Source of the DNA: Hysterangium stoloniferum
Taxonomy: Eukaryota; Basidiomycota; Agaricomycetes; Hysterangiales; Hysterangiaceae
Direction: 5' to 3'
Length of the DNA: 64,000 nt
Assembly (NCBI GenBank): GCA_015178975.1
Contig: WHVD01000225.1
Span: forward strand, 1-64,000
Both the position numbers and the translations under genes were made by a program. The notes under the pieces are model-generated. The model did not search any database and was not told the origin of the DNA. It saw only the letters and a list, made by a program, of their open reading frames with translations. Positions 44,787 to 55,791 of the stretch are shown here, piece after piece (the stretch's first letter is position 1; each line of letters opens with the position of its first letter).

Positions 44787-45038
44787 CTATTTACAACAGC
44801 TGTGTGGCAATCCTGTAGGGTTGCTGCAATTTTTTATACTCCACAACCTCAGATCTTCCTCGTTTCTCGTCCCTTCCCCCCTCCTCCATGTCAAGGGCTG
44901 CTTCCCAGCACCAGGCGCCCTCTTCTCCACCTCCAACGACCAGGCTCCACTCACGATTGATTGCAATATCTGTGCATATTGTTTGTCTGATAGCCCCAGC
45001 TCCGCAAAGGGGTTGATGCGTGCATCGGACTTGGACAT
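44787..45038 (-). CDS. candidate first exon(s) of an unidentified gene
   Basis: ATG at 45038 reads MSKSDARINPFAELGLSDKQ YAQILQSI, then a perfect donor ATC|GTGAGT (about 44955). A possible acceptor GTACTCAAG near 44770 lies after a branch-like GCTAACG. The conserved-looking start followed by a donor suggests a real gene, but no second exon could be confirmed and I do not recognise the family. Confidence 0.35.
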   Translation of the reverse strand: MSKSDARINPFAELGLSDKQYAQILQSIVSGAWSLEVEKRAPGAGKQPLTWRRGEGTRNEEDLRLWSIKNCSNPTGLPHSCCK

Positions 45039-45159
45039 GGGAGGGTAACAGTTCGAGAGGCGATAAGTGTGGGACGAGGAGGGGCTGTTAGAGGAAGGGG
45101 TGGTTGTGCATAGATTCTCTGATCAAGGGTCGGATTTTGATTTAATGAGGGATGAGTGA

Positions 45160-45620
45160 GGTAGCCTGCAACGTCCTTTCTTATCCGTCAAAGAGAGACA
45201 TGTCAGCCACTACAGGTGCCTGATGTGACTTTGACCCCACCTTCCATCAGGAAAAGCGGTCGGAACTTCCGTCCGTTTCAGCGATGACAAGGGGATCTCC
45301 ATGTTGTATTTAGATTCTAAGAAATGTGCAAGGACATATTAGCTTGAGCTGCTAGGAATTCCTTTTATAAAAAAAAACATCTTGATTGGAGAGATATTCT
45401 CAAAACACGTCCTTTTTTTTCTGATATTGTCCCCGGTATTCTCTTGCAGATGCCAGGCGTTTCTCGCCACCTGCAGAAATTTGAAGAAAACGTCAAGAGT
45501 ACCAGTGTGAGTTCAACGTTCAACTGGCAATACTGGAGCGCTTCAAATTAGCCGTAAGTGCAGTTCTAGTCTCTCTAAATTTTAAAATTATCCTGTATCT
45601 GTTTCCTAACTTCAGGTAAA
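45160..45620. repeat. duplicated intergenic segment, copy 1
   Basis: Shares GATGAGTGAG...GAGAGACAT-TCAGCCACTA and GCGTTTCTCGCCACCTGCAG...GTGCAGTTCTAGTCTCT with 48393-48867; a subsegment (45367-45455) occurs there inverted (48630-48720). No gene. Confidence 0.65.
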
Positions 45621-45837
45621 ACTTTATTGACAAATAACAGTCAGTAGCATTACATAGATCCATTTATTCGCCGTCTTGAATGATTTACACGCCCCGAGAA
45701 AATCTTTGACCATTCTTGCCAGTACAAAATTTCCTGTGAGAGTTGCGGTAGTCGATACGCGCGAAAAATTCGTGGCTATAATTTTACATGTTTTATTACT
45801 TGATGATCTGACAATAGATGAAACCGAGTTTTGGAAC

Positions 45838-47267
45838 TCACCATGAAGGACACTCGTGAATCTTCTTGGCATTTCTAGCGTGTCGGATCCCGTTCTTACG
45901 GGTCGTGAATGCTACACCGCTACTGGACATCAATATGTGACGAATTTATAGCTGTATGAACCTACCATTCGATACACATGAATGCTTTCTCGCCTTTGCT
46001 TGTGCGACTCTTGGGACGTAGCCCGCAGGAACACGACTTGTTCCTCAAATACAGCTCATGATACTCTTTGGAAGGACAACGACTGGGAATGCGAGCAATG
46101 GTGTGATTCTGCATGGGAGGGCCTCCATTTCTGGGGGAGGTTCCAGAGGGGGTTGACACAGGAATAGCAGCTTTGCTTGCGGCCGCCTAAGATGCGGACC
46201 TTGAGCGTTTGGGGTCCGTGGAGGAATTGGGGGACGTACTACAGTGGCGCTGTCTTGGATATCTGGCAGAGAGTATGAGGGAGGGGGAGTTCAACGGTGC
46301 TATAATAATCTAAAGAAAAAGACAAAGCGTGACGTTACTTAGGTATTACAATGTTTGACAAAATATGTGACTGACCTGTGATGCCTTGTAGATCGGGAAG
46401 ACTCTCTGTAGATTCAACGGTGCTATAATCTAAAGAACAAGACAAACCGCGACGTTGCTTAGGTATTACACAATGTTTGACAAAATATGTGACTGACCTG
46501 TGATGCCTTGTAGATCGGGAAGACTCTCTGTAGATGCAGCAAGGGTTATTTAATATAACGCGATGAGTACATGATAACCAAAGACTCGAAATAATGATTA
46601 TCTATCACCTGCAACGGAAGAATTGGCATGTCCGAGTTCGGTGTAATCGTCCATTGTATTGTTGTAAGAGTCGGTCCCTACCGATTATACCTCAATAACA
46701 GTAAAACCGCATTTGAGCAGCCGCGCACCTGATATCAGAGACACTGAATAATCTCCCGGGCTATACTCATTTGTGACAAGTCCAGGTAGAGGGGTGGAAA
46801 GATTGTCTGATGCTTAGGCACATCCCTCGGTTCCGGAAGTTATGGTATGTTGCAATCATAGGACGCACCGCCGTGCAATATGCTATAGTTATCCACCATG
46901 CCTTGCGGGAGGTCAGTGAACATTCCGGGCTGAGGACCAGAAGGCGGGTGAGAGGTATTCTGGGAAGACATCCTGTGGGCCACGCTTCCTACAAAGAGCA
47001 GCCTCTCATAAGAGACTGTATTGAGAATAGGGCCAGTACCATTGCAGGTGGGAGTGTTCCTGTCGCAGTTGGGGGCTGCATAAGCATAGCAGCATGTTAG
47101 ATTCAGTGGGAGCGAATGTGTGTCATCGGCATACCAACATCAGCGACATTGGGGTGGATTTTGAGCACGCCTCCGTTGGTAATCTGTTCATTATGCTCAG
47201 ATAAACCAATGAGTGGCCCGCTGTCATTTGAGGGGAGAAGAATATGCTGTTGGGAAGGGTATGTCAT
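45838..47267 (-). CDS. C2HC/C2H2-type zinc-finger protein, probable transcription factor
   Basis: Spliced on -: 47267-47135, 47075-46869, 46812-46729, 46677-46609, 46527-46498 keep phase throughout (MTYPSQQHILLPSND...; ISGTDSYNNTMDDYTELGHA; ESLPDLQGIT). A later exon ends at 45966 and joins 45922-45838 across a 43 nt intron to give FMCIECSGVAFTTRKNGIRH followed by ARNAKKIHEC, a Cys-x2-Cys...His...Cys zinc finger at the C-terminus; stop at 45838. The link between 46376 and about 46160 is unresolved: one frame has a TAG near 46187. The low-complexity N-terminus plus terminal finger fits fungal DNA-binding regulators. Part of the gene (46290-46535) is tandemly duplicated. Confidence 0.55.
46290..46535 (-). 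repeat. tandem duplication of one exon plus intron (122 bp unit)
   Basis: Two copies, each holding the 30-base exon that encodes ESLPDLQGIT (46498-46527 and 46376-46405) with donor GTCAGT and the following intron. Differences between copies lie mainly in the intron. Confidence 0.8.
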
Positions 47268-47389
47268 AGTACGATGGTTTTGAAAGTTACATGGTATCTT
47301 GGTGTTTCGTTATATTTGTTTAGGACTGGCAACTAGGTGATGGGTTGAATCTTGAAAGTCTTCGTTAGTAGTTAGTAGCATTACCTAGC

Positions 47390-48360
47390 CACATTACTGG
47401 GACAATCCATTAGATGACGCAACTGGAACCTGTCAATATATTACTGAATCCGTCAACATCGAAATGGCGTAACTGCGAGAAGGTTGCTGCAATACCCTGT
47501 GCTATCAATTACCACCAGTGCCGTCTGTGTGTCTTCTTTTCCGCAACGAGTGCTGTGTCGGCGTATCTGTTTCCCTTGAGCCTTATTGTGAATCTTTTAG
47601 ACGTTAGCCCTCAACGTTCGGCAGTGGTGAAAAAATCAAGAATTCCCATCCTCTTGCAAGAATACCCCTTTTGACGATAGACAAAAGTATTAGAATGATT
47701 TAAAAAGCGTGAGAGATAAAATTCAAGGGTAATTTCCCCACAACCATCATAACGGAGAGCCACCCAAATGCTCACATGCACGAGCATCTTCCGAATTTTT
47801 AAGGTTGAATTGAGAGTATTTGCAACTAATATATATTAGCAAACTGAATGGTGTTCCTGATGTGAATATCACGAACACCGTCAGTTTGCTAATATTTCAT
47901 TAGTTTCAAATACTTTCTAATAGAAAGTGTTTGCAACTAATATCCACGATTCGCCAAAACGTCTAAACAGAGAAGCAGCCACCTCGCCTTCATTAAGATA
48001 AGGATTGCGGAACTGCGTCTTCTTCTCCGCCAACGAGTGCCGTGTCGCCTATCCGCTGCCCACAGGCAAACCGGACCTTATTGTGTAAGTAGTGATACGC
48101 TGACCTGGAGCTCTCCAGATCGATCGATCGATAAGCCGCCATCCATCTGCCAGTGTGCATCCGATTTCCCCAATGTCTGATTGTTTTCTGTTGTACTGGC
48201 GCAAGTGCAAGTAAGTGGGAGATTCGCCTCCAATGTTACGAAAAGTGCGGTCGCACAGTGATCACGGCAGTATTTCTTGATGATAAACTTGCCAAGGGTA
48301 ATAGCCTAGCCATGACGGTCGGATGGCTCAAATACATTATATGAGATATTAGTAATTTAG
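47390..48360. repeat. segmental duplication, copy 1, with exon relics
   Basis: Aligns in order with 48868-50115 (CCATTACTGG...; GAATCCGTCAACATCGAAA; CATCCATCTGCCAG). At 48017 it preserves an exon-like run FFSANECRVAYPLPTGKPDL ending in a GTAAGT donor; equivalent runs near 47525 and 49700 are degraded. Original gene not recognised. Confidence 0.55.
47819..47943. mobile_element. foldback element with 14 bp flanking direct repeats
   Basis: TTTGCAACTAATAT at 47819-47832 and 47930-47943. Inside is a hairpin 47833-47895: 15 bp arms ATATTAGCAAACTGA / TCAGTTTGCTAATAT and then GGTGTTC / GAACACC. Could be a miniature transposon; the direct repeats would be its duplication. Confidence 0.45.
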
Positions 48361-48392
48361 CCTAATTTACACAGATCTGGTGCCATATCAAA

Positions 48393-50115
48393 GATGAGTG
48401 AGTCGCCTCCAACATCCTTTTCTTATGCGTCAAGGAGAGACATTTCAGCCACTATGAGCGGCTCCTCATGTGACTTTCTATAAGTCTTCGAACGCCTACC
48501 ACGGCTTAGCGAGGCTATACTCCCATTACTATTTTTCAATTTTATGATATCACATATCCCACCCTCGTTTAGACTATCCTACAGCACTACCCATACCTCA
48601 GTCGATTTTCACCCCCAAGTGTGTCGACTGGCATCTGCAAGAGAATACCGGGAACAGTATCAAAAAAAAAACATGTCTTTTGAGAATAATCTCTCCAATC
48701 AAAATGTTTTTTCATAAAAGTTTCGACTGCTTTTTGTGATAATTAATACTCGGGCGTTTCTCGCCACCTGCAGAAATTGAAGAAAACGGAACGCCTCAAA
48801 TTAGCGCTACTGAGTGCAGTTCTAGTCTCTTAATTTAAAATTATGGTGTATCTGTTTCCTGGCTTCAGTCCATTACTGGATCAATCCATTAAAAGGATGC
48901 ATAACTGGGAGCTGTCAAGATATTGCTGAATCCGTCAACATCGAAACGGCGTAACTGCGAGGAGCTTGCTGCGATACCCTGTGCTATCCATTTATTCTTT
49001 TCCGCGACGGGTGCTGTGTCGGCCTATCTGCTGTACTTGAGCCTTATTGTAAAATTTTTAGGCCTTAGCCCTCAATGTTCGGCAGAGGCCACCGACTAAG
49101 TGCAAAGGGTTGGCTGTGCTGTGAAAAAATCAAGAATTCTTATCCTCTTGCATAAATACCCCTTTTGACGAGATGGACGAAAGCATTAGAATGATTTAAA
49201 AAGCGTGAGAGATAAATTCAGGTTGATTTCCTCACATCATAACGGAGAGCCAGTCGGCGTCGAAAACTCTTTGATGGATCGGACAAGTGCAAGTTGTCCG
49301 AGTTCCTTAGTTCTCACACCATGTCACTTTTGTGTGATCATCTCCCTTTATTGTTCACTAGCGCTTTCCCCTTCTCTTTGTCTCTGTTCCTTCGTCTCCC
49401 ATCTTACAGGATGCTTGCAGCATCTGTGACAGTTCTTGTTCTTTCCCCACCCACCATCCATCCCCCTTTCACATTTGTTACAGCCTTTTAATTTCTTCGT
49501 ACTGTAGCTAGTCTCATGCAGCGGCGCATGCCTGCCTGTCACCTGTGATCGCAGCCGGCTTCCGCGTTTGGACGCAACACGAGTTGTCGATGCTCACGTG
49601 CACGAGCGCCGAGGCACGATACGCCGAAATCCACCCCCGTCTCGAAACAGGCCATTACTTGGCTTGCGTAAATAAGGACCCGGTACTGTTATCAGTCTCT
49701 GTGCGTCTTCTTTTCCGCCACCGAGTGCTGTGTCGCCTATCCGCTGCGGATCTTGTTGTGTAAGTAGTGATACGGCGGTGAAGATGTGCATGTACTTCAC
49801 TGCCCTGGGGCTCTCTCCAGATCGGTCGATGAGCGGCCATCCATCTGCCAGCGTGCATCCGATTTTCCCAACATCTGATGGTGTTCTGTTGTCAGTTCAA
49901 CGCAAGTGCAAGCGGGTGATTCTCGCCTCCAATGTTACGCACAGTGCGGTTGCATGGTGATCATGACGACGGTATTTCTTGACGATAAGCTTGGCCCCCC
50001 CCCAAAAAAAAATCAATCATGTTCCACTCGCAATCAGACTTCTTGAGGCCCACCGCAGCAAGGGGTAATAATAGCCTAGTCATGACGGTCAGATGGATCA
50101 AAATACATTATTTGA
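48393..50115. repeat. segmental duplication, copy 2
   Basis: 48393-48867 repeats 45160-45620 (partly inverted) and 48868-50115 repeats 47390-48360 in direct order. Short ORFs at 49205-49960 come from degenerate exon relics. 50116-50371 is AT-rich with no feature apart from the 3' flank of the GH5 gene. Confidence 0.6.
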
Positions 50116-50371
50116 GCTCAGTATTTCCGAGTTTACCATATGCAGATGCACATGGTATTGCCTCCCCTTGACGCAGTATGAAAGTCGAAAGTTTTTTTTT
50201 TTTTTCCAAAATCGGTCGTTATTTTCTGAAATAACAATAATACAAGGACAAAAATATGTTAAAAAAATATCCGTCCGTTCTAATAGTCATTTGCTAGGTG
50301 TACAAACAACAACGAACGCTCAAAATTTCGTAAAAAAACGAAAAGTCCGTAAAAGTTCAATTTGTTCAAGA

Positions 50372-52606
50372 TCATGAAGAGACAGATCCACCAACCACAA
50401 TATTCTTGGCTTCCTGTTGGATGGCAGTTTGTTGGATAACAGTTTGCGTGTCCGGTGACAATCTTTGAACAGAAACAAAGGGGGGTCAACGATAGCGACA
50501 GAACTGAACACGTATAACATACATTTGATAACCATCGTTTGGCGAAACGTTCTGCTGTCCAAGCGATGGCGAGAACGTGTTGGCAGCAGGCGGTGCTGCG
50601 CCCTGTCCAATGGTCGGTGCTGTAATACCGGTCTGACCCCACTGGTACACGGAAATTCCACTAACATCATTGTTAACGGCAGCACCAAGCCATGCCTGGA
50701 ATATCGACTGTTGTTGTATATCCGTTACAGGGGCTGCGCCTTGTCCAATACCAACAGCCCCGGGAATGGGTTGCTGCTCAATCTGAGTAACAGAGGCTGG
50801 ATTCGTGAACACAGGCTGGCTTGAATCGAATGGCACAAAGTCGGGTGCATTGCCTTGCGTAACAAGACCAACTCCTGTAAGAATAGCCGGTTTATTCGCC
50901 CTACCGGGATTAACGAACCGAACAAAAAAACTGGGGACTTGAAAACTTACTGGGTAGCCGCTTGCGCTTGCTGCTGAATCCAGTTGACCCCAGTGTTGAT
51001 GGTATTATCGACAACGTTCGAGTTAGGGTCAGAAGGTTCGTACGTGTTTTGATCAGGGAACAGCTGGCTATAAATGATAGTTAATGGCAACACCGTCAAG
51101 GAAGGCGAGGGCATCTTACAATGTGCTAAAGCCAATCCTATAAGATGGGATTTCTGCGTGTCAATACCAAGCCCAGCGAGAGGGTAGGAACGTACTCTGG
51201 AATATTGAGAATATCCTGACTATCGACGCCGTGGGATCCATCCATTGCTGTGCCGACATTCTGCGTAGCTTGTCGTGTAGAGATCATTTTTTCATCGCGG
51301 CCACGATACTTCCATATAGTTTTCGCACCGCGTTTAAGCTTCTCAGCGGCGCTTTCCCGCTTGTGAGCAAGTGCATCTGCAGTGCGCTTAAATCTCGCAC
51401 GGCGCTCAGCAAGGATGGACTTTTCCGTCAAGGGAACGGTGCGTTTCTGTCCTGGCGCAGGAGACACCTGCGGTGGTGGCGCAGTCGGGGGGTTGAAAAG
51501 TTTCGGGCACTTTGTAGGATCACTGGTAATAACACACTGGAAACCTCCCGTTCTAGAAGTAAAGGGGACACGTGTCATGAGCACGTCAAGGCCGAAATAG
51601 GAAAAAGTGTGCACACCCAGATGAAACTAAATGATTAGGGTCCAAAGCTCGCACATGCTTCGCAACTTGGCTATGCCATTGTGTTAAAGTCTGTTCAAAA
51701 TGCGTTGAGAACAACGTATTTTCATTGTCACGTCGAACACTGACCGTAGTCTTACATGTCGAGTGTGCAGCAAGTGTCGAGTTACATCTCGGATCATTTG
51801 CCAGTTCCCATGTCAGCACGGCCGGACGGTCCTTGTAACGGTTAACGATGACATCAATGTACTTTTGAAAGGCCGAAATTATTGTCTGGTTGGAGAAGAA
51901 AGTATCGTGAGTTTCCGCTTTGAAGAAGCGCACATATGCGTCCGCGCCGCCGTAATCATTAGATAATGAACCCCGTGGGAAGGTGATGTTCGAGGCATTA
52001 GTAGAAGGAACAGAGTCCGTGTCACTCGGGTCCGGGTTCCAGTTGTTCGTCAAAACGAAGTGAACGAACATCTTATTGGCTTCCACGGCATCCACGATCC
52101 TGTCGAGCCGCTGAATGCCATTAACACCCATGTTTATGGCTGTGGTGCCGTTGGGATCAAGTAGCTACAGAGCACTCAGCGTACTGTGTCGATCTCACAA
52201 AGAGAGCCCGCCACAAACCTGAAACCACGTTCCATTGTCGGGAATCTTTGTCACGTCATTGAAAGCCCAAGTTCGGACAACAGATATGTTTTTGGCCGCT
52301 ATGCTTGCCACGGTCGCGTTGATATCAACATCGTTGAGCTGCGTCAACCAGTATGCATTCGCTGCGACGTAGTTGAACGGCCTAAAGAAAGCGATAAGTA
52401 GTGTATTGCAAAGAGAAAGAAAGAGGTGCGTTGGTCAAAACTCACTTTCCATTGAGCATAAGCTGAGTGCCCTGCGATGTAACAAACCCGTTCGATGCTG
52501 GTGTGGCACGCTTAACGGACTGAGAGGCTCTTGTTGGGATCCAGCTTGTAGCAAGCGCAGAATCAACAAGACAAGCTGCCGCAACAGCTACAGCAAAGAC
52601 ACGCAT
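50372..52606 (-). CDS. secreted GH5-family (mannanase-like) protein lacking catalytic glutamates
   Basis: Eight exons on -: 52606-52446, 52381-52219, 52164-51617, 51552-51196, 51137-51120, 51067-50951, 50900-50523, 50462-50372; 610 residues, every phase closes. Start chosen for the signal peptide MRVFAVAVAAACLVDSALA. The fold is that of fungal GH5 endo-beta-1,4-mannanases: FNYVAANAYWL, VVRTWAFND, and WELANDPRC at 227-235. The acid/base position is Asp232 where the family has Glu (NEP). The nucleophile segment reads KPAILTGVGLV (458-468) where an active enzyme has EFG. An insert of about 90 basic residues follows residue 295. Exon 5 is only 18 nt. Likely secreted and acting on or sensing cell-wall or plant glycans; probably not hydrolytic. 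Confidence 0.82.
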
Positions 52607-52680
52607 GTCGTGAACTCGTAAGACTCGTTTGGGAGCAGGATGAGAACAGTCCGGCAAGAAAAAGGGCAGGAAAGCACATC

Positions 52681-52697
52681 ACGGTATATATACCAGT
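52681..52697 (-). promoter_or_regulatory. TATA box upstream of the GH5-like gene
   Basis: GGTATATATACCGTG on -, about 80 bases upstream of the start at 52606, followed by a pyrimidine-rich leader. Farther upstream two copies of AAGTCAGGCAAGTAYATATC (52804-52855) repeat in tandem; the rest of 52607-53102 has no gene. Confidence 0.55.
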
Positions 52698-53102
52698 GTT
52701 GGACAGTGGTTAAGTGCAGCGCTATTCGGCTACAGCTTGTCAAAGTTGACGCTGGCTTACTAATCCGACCAAACCTCTTCCGATTTTGGTTCGTGGTTAT
52801 TTTGAGTCAGGCAAGTACATATCTCTTATTTTTAAGTCAGGCAAGTATATATCTCTCACTGATGGACAAGATCGATGTAGGAATTGTACTACAATTATGG
52901 ACTTGAGTTCTGTATCTGCAGAGAGTGTGAATAGTACATGGAAGGCTGCTCCAAACGTTTGAGGGCGACAAGATGAAACTAGCGTTGAAGCAGTCAAACT
53001 CAATTGCTGTACAAAAGAGGCAGCCGGAGCCATTCCAAAAGAGGATAACCGGATATGTTTCTGTGTTTCACAATTAAAGTTGCCCCCGTGATGTGCGAAT
53101 CC

Positions 53103-54899
53103 TCATATCGGCATCGTCTCGTTTTTTTTCACCTGATCATCCTTCGTCTTCGCCCATTTTTCTTTCGCCTTTACATACCTTCCCCAGAGCGCCTCCCAGG
53201 CCTTCGTGCTCATGCCTTCTTGGTCATTTCCTGCCACTGCGGGTTCTCCCGCGCATACCAGTGCCCGTTCAAAGCACTGCATCGCCTTGCCATCCCCAAT
53301 CTCGCTGTAAAGCACCCCTGACAGGTCCCACGCTTCAGCTGCCGTCAGCCTTGCATCGCGCAGGAGGCTTTGAGCTACCGGTCGTAAAGACGGGGAAACA
53401 GCAACACTTGATGCAATCACTACTTTGGACGCCAGTGGATTAACTAATCCTATAACTGGATCAGGACTGAGCCCGGGTAGGATACCCGAGTCAAATGCCG
53501 GCTGTTCAGTTAGTGCTCGTGCCACCTGCTCCGAAATCGAAGCTGCTGTCGAAAGTTCCGTGAGAGTGTCTTTAATTGGCGGATGTTTTTTCAGAACCGA
53601 ATGCGATCGTATCGCATGTGTTACCTCTGCATGATGTAGGGTAAAAACAGACTTCCGCTGAGTTAAATATGTATAGTGCAATGTCTGTGCCGCCGTCTGA
53701 CTAGCTGACGCCGATGTGGGCGGGATCATGGCATTAATAAGGGAAATCGCGCGTTCTTCGATTTCCTGGGCCTCTTGAAGTCGCATCTCCCGGGTATAAT
53801 AGGCTGAAAGGGCAAGCAATGCCGTTACTAGCGTTCTTTGGGCTGTTGGAGAATTGGGTGGCTTAACAGGTAAACAAAGTTTTGATAGTGGCCTCATTTC
53901 TGTATCTGAAGATGCCACTTCTGCGTCTGGTTGTGAGCCTTTACCCCACTTCCATAGTGCATCCGAGTGACTTCGTTGTGTGGGTGCAGATCCTTCTGGC
54001 GTTGCCGCCTCAACTGTCCGCGCGTCGGTTGTGGTAGGTTTGTCGATGTTTTTATCATCTCGGGTAAGATTGATGCCTTGCAACCACCAAGCGAGAGCAG
54101 ATGCTCCATCCCCAAGGCGGTTGCATATATTACCCAGTTTGACTGCAAACTTTGCTTGCGATACTTCGGCTTCGGAACATCCTTCAAAGAGCAAAATGTA
54201 ATCATCCCGAGCCTTGACCAGGGCGGCGCGTGTCCCTATGCGCTCCAAGACCGCGGCATGGCGTTCTAAGAGGTCATATACAACTTTGTCCAAACGAAGA
54301 GTCCCATCTTGATTTTTCATGCATCCAATTGCGCTCTCCAAATATAGTCTGGCATTGTGCAAGTCTGAGTCTACCACACTAAGACTTCCGGAATGTGATC
54401 CACTGTGGACTGGAGAAATGGACGAAATGCCACCGAGTGAAGAATTATAATGTAGCGTGAACCAAGCCGCTCGAGCAGCATGGCGGCCGTATAAGCCCAA
54501 GGCAGAGCTTGTTCCCCCAAACTTGCCTCCCGACCAAGCCTCAGGCTCCCATCCCCAGCGTTCCGCGTCCCCATCTGGTTGAATAGACATTTTATTTTCA
54601 ATCCACAAGTGTGCGCCTTCATACGCCGTGATGGTGACAAGTCCAACAACGATCGTGCCATATCCAACCCACGCAAAAATCTTCCCCAGATTCTTAAACG
54701 CAGATACTGCACTTCCGCCAAAGCGGTCCTGAATATATCGCCCACTAGTGTATTCGGGCGTAGGATCGGGCTTCACGGGAGGCAATGACCCTTGATTATC
54801 AGCAAATCCGCGGACTCTGGCAACATGCACATGAGTCCTGGGGCTAATTGTCGATAGATTGATGGCAAGTCTTGTGGAGCGACATCGTATCCAGGACAT
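53103..54899 (-). CDS. mitochondrial membrane TPR protein (Mgr3-like)
   Basis: Intronless; 598 residues from MSWIRCRSTRLAINLS, preferred to an upstream in-frame ATG at 54983 because it begins an Arg/Ser-rich amphipathic presequence. One membrane segment (IFAWVGYGTIVVGLVTITAY) lies at about 80-100, after which the chain is helical with tetratricopeptide-like repeats (SQAKFAVKLGNICNRLGDGA; LVTALLALSAYYTREMRLQE; AEAWDLSGVLYSEIGDGKAM). This plan matches fungal Mgr3-type subunits that hand substrates to the inner-membrane i-AAA protease. Membership is inferred from architecture. Confidence 0.72.
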   Translation of the reverse strand: MSWIRCRSTRLAINLSTISPRTHVHVARVRGFADNQGSLPPVKPDPTPEYTSGRYIQDRFGGSAVSAFKNLGKIFAWVGYGTIVVGLVTITAYEGAHLWIENKMSIQPDGDAERWGWEPEAWSGGKFGGTSSALGLYGRHAARAAWFTLHYNSSLGGISSISPVHSGSHSGSLSVVDSDLHNARLYLESAIGCMKNQDGTLRLDKVVYDLLERHAAVLERIGTRAALVKARDDYILLFEGCSEAEVSQAKFAVKLGNICNRLGDGASALAWWLQGINLTRDDKNIDKPTTTDARTVEAATPEGSAPTQRSHSDALWKWGKGSQPDAEVASSDTEMRPLSKLCLPVKPPNSPTAQRTLVTALLALSAYYTREMRLQEAQEIEERAISLINAMIPPTSASASQTAAQTLHYTYLTQRKSVFTLHHAEVTHAIRSHSVLKKHPPIKDTLTELSTAASISEQVARALTEQPAFDSGILPGLSPDPVIGLVNPLASKVVIASSVAVSPSLRPVAQSLLRDARLTAAEAWDLSGVLYSEIGDGKAMQCFERALVCAGEPAVAGNDQEGMSTKAWEALWGRYVKAKEKWAKTKDDQVKKNETMPI

Positions 54900-54983
54900 G
54901 AACAGATCGATGTTGGTGTCAGTGTCACTTTGATTCCGCGGCGGTCGACGATTCGTGCGAGCTCTACGCGGTCTCGACTGCAT

Positions 54984-55791
54984 AATTGATTATTTATCGG
55001 CATATGCAATTATGGGTATGCTTTCTCAGACGATGAGAAAAGTTGCTCGACATCAGCTCGGCGTCAGGTACCACACAGGCACCTAAATATACCTCAGAAC
55101 TATATGTACCTGAAGAGTGCGGAACCGGAATATCATTCTAAACAGTGAAATATAAGGCAAGGCTCATGCACCGGTGTTGTTTCGGGCATGGGTGCACCAT
55201 TTCGGAAATGCTCGAGCTCGTGCTAGTAGCAAACCAAACGAGACCTTGGAGCTTTTACATAGGAAATGGTGAAGAAGTCAAAAGACACCTGCTCTCATGG
55301 TTTCCGCTTCGGTCACGGCAATTGCGTTTGTCGGATTGTTTCCCACCCACAAGCTAAGAAGTTGCCATCTTGAGCCTAGCTGAGTTTGAAAACCTAACTC
55401 GGTATATTTTATGGCATGCTCCTTTAGATAATAGATAACCAGGGAAATTTAAACTACATCCTGTCAAAAGTGTAGGAAGTGAATGGCCAAATTGGGAAAC
55501 AGTGCTAACATCACACAATCCTAAGCTTAAGGCATAAGTACTAATCAAGGAAATAATATTCACGGCCTCACATAGTTCAGCCTATAAACTCTTTACATAA
55601 AACTACTTGGTCTATTAGTAATTTAAAACAATATTGGTAGTAGGAATGTGTTCGTAATGTAGGAAATACATGCGCTGCGCATTGATAATACACAACGCTA
55701 AAATTTTTTCAATATCGGAATTTCCTCTGAAATTCATGCAAAATTTAATGTTCGCCTGAGAACCTTCATTTATGTCTTTACAAGTACACTG
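54984..55791. other. intergenic, no gene
   Basis: Between divergent-from-left TPR gene and convergent end of the TACO1 gene. Contains the tRNA-repeat relic at 55461-55520; otherwise nothing supported. Confidence 0.5.
55461..55520. repeat. relic of the tRNA-like repeat with its core deleted
   Basis: AAAAGTGTAGGAAGTGAATG GCC joined to TTGGGAAACAGTGCTAACAT: the two flanks of the repeat seen at 39440-39550, with the tRNA-like core missing. Confidence 0.6.

Noticed and set aside
50465..50836. Two long ORFs on opposite strands at the GH5 3' end
   Set aside because: The - strand one is GH5 exon 7 plus intron; the + strand one is its shadow.
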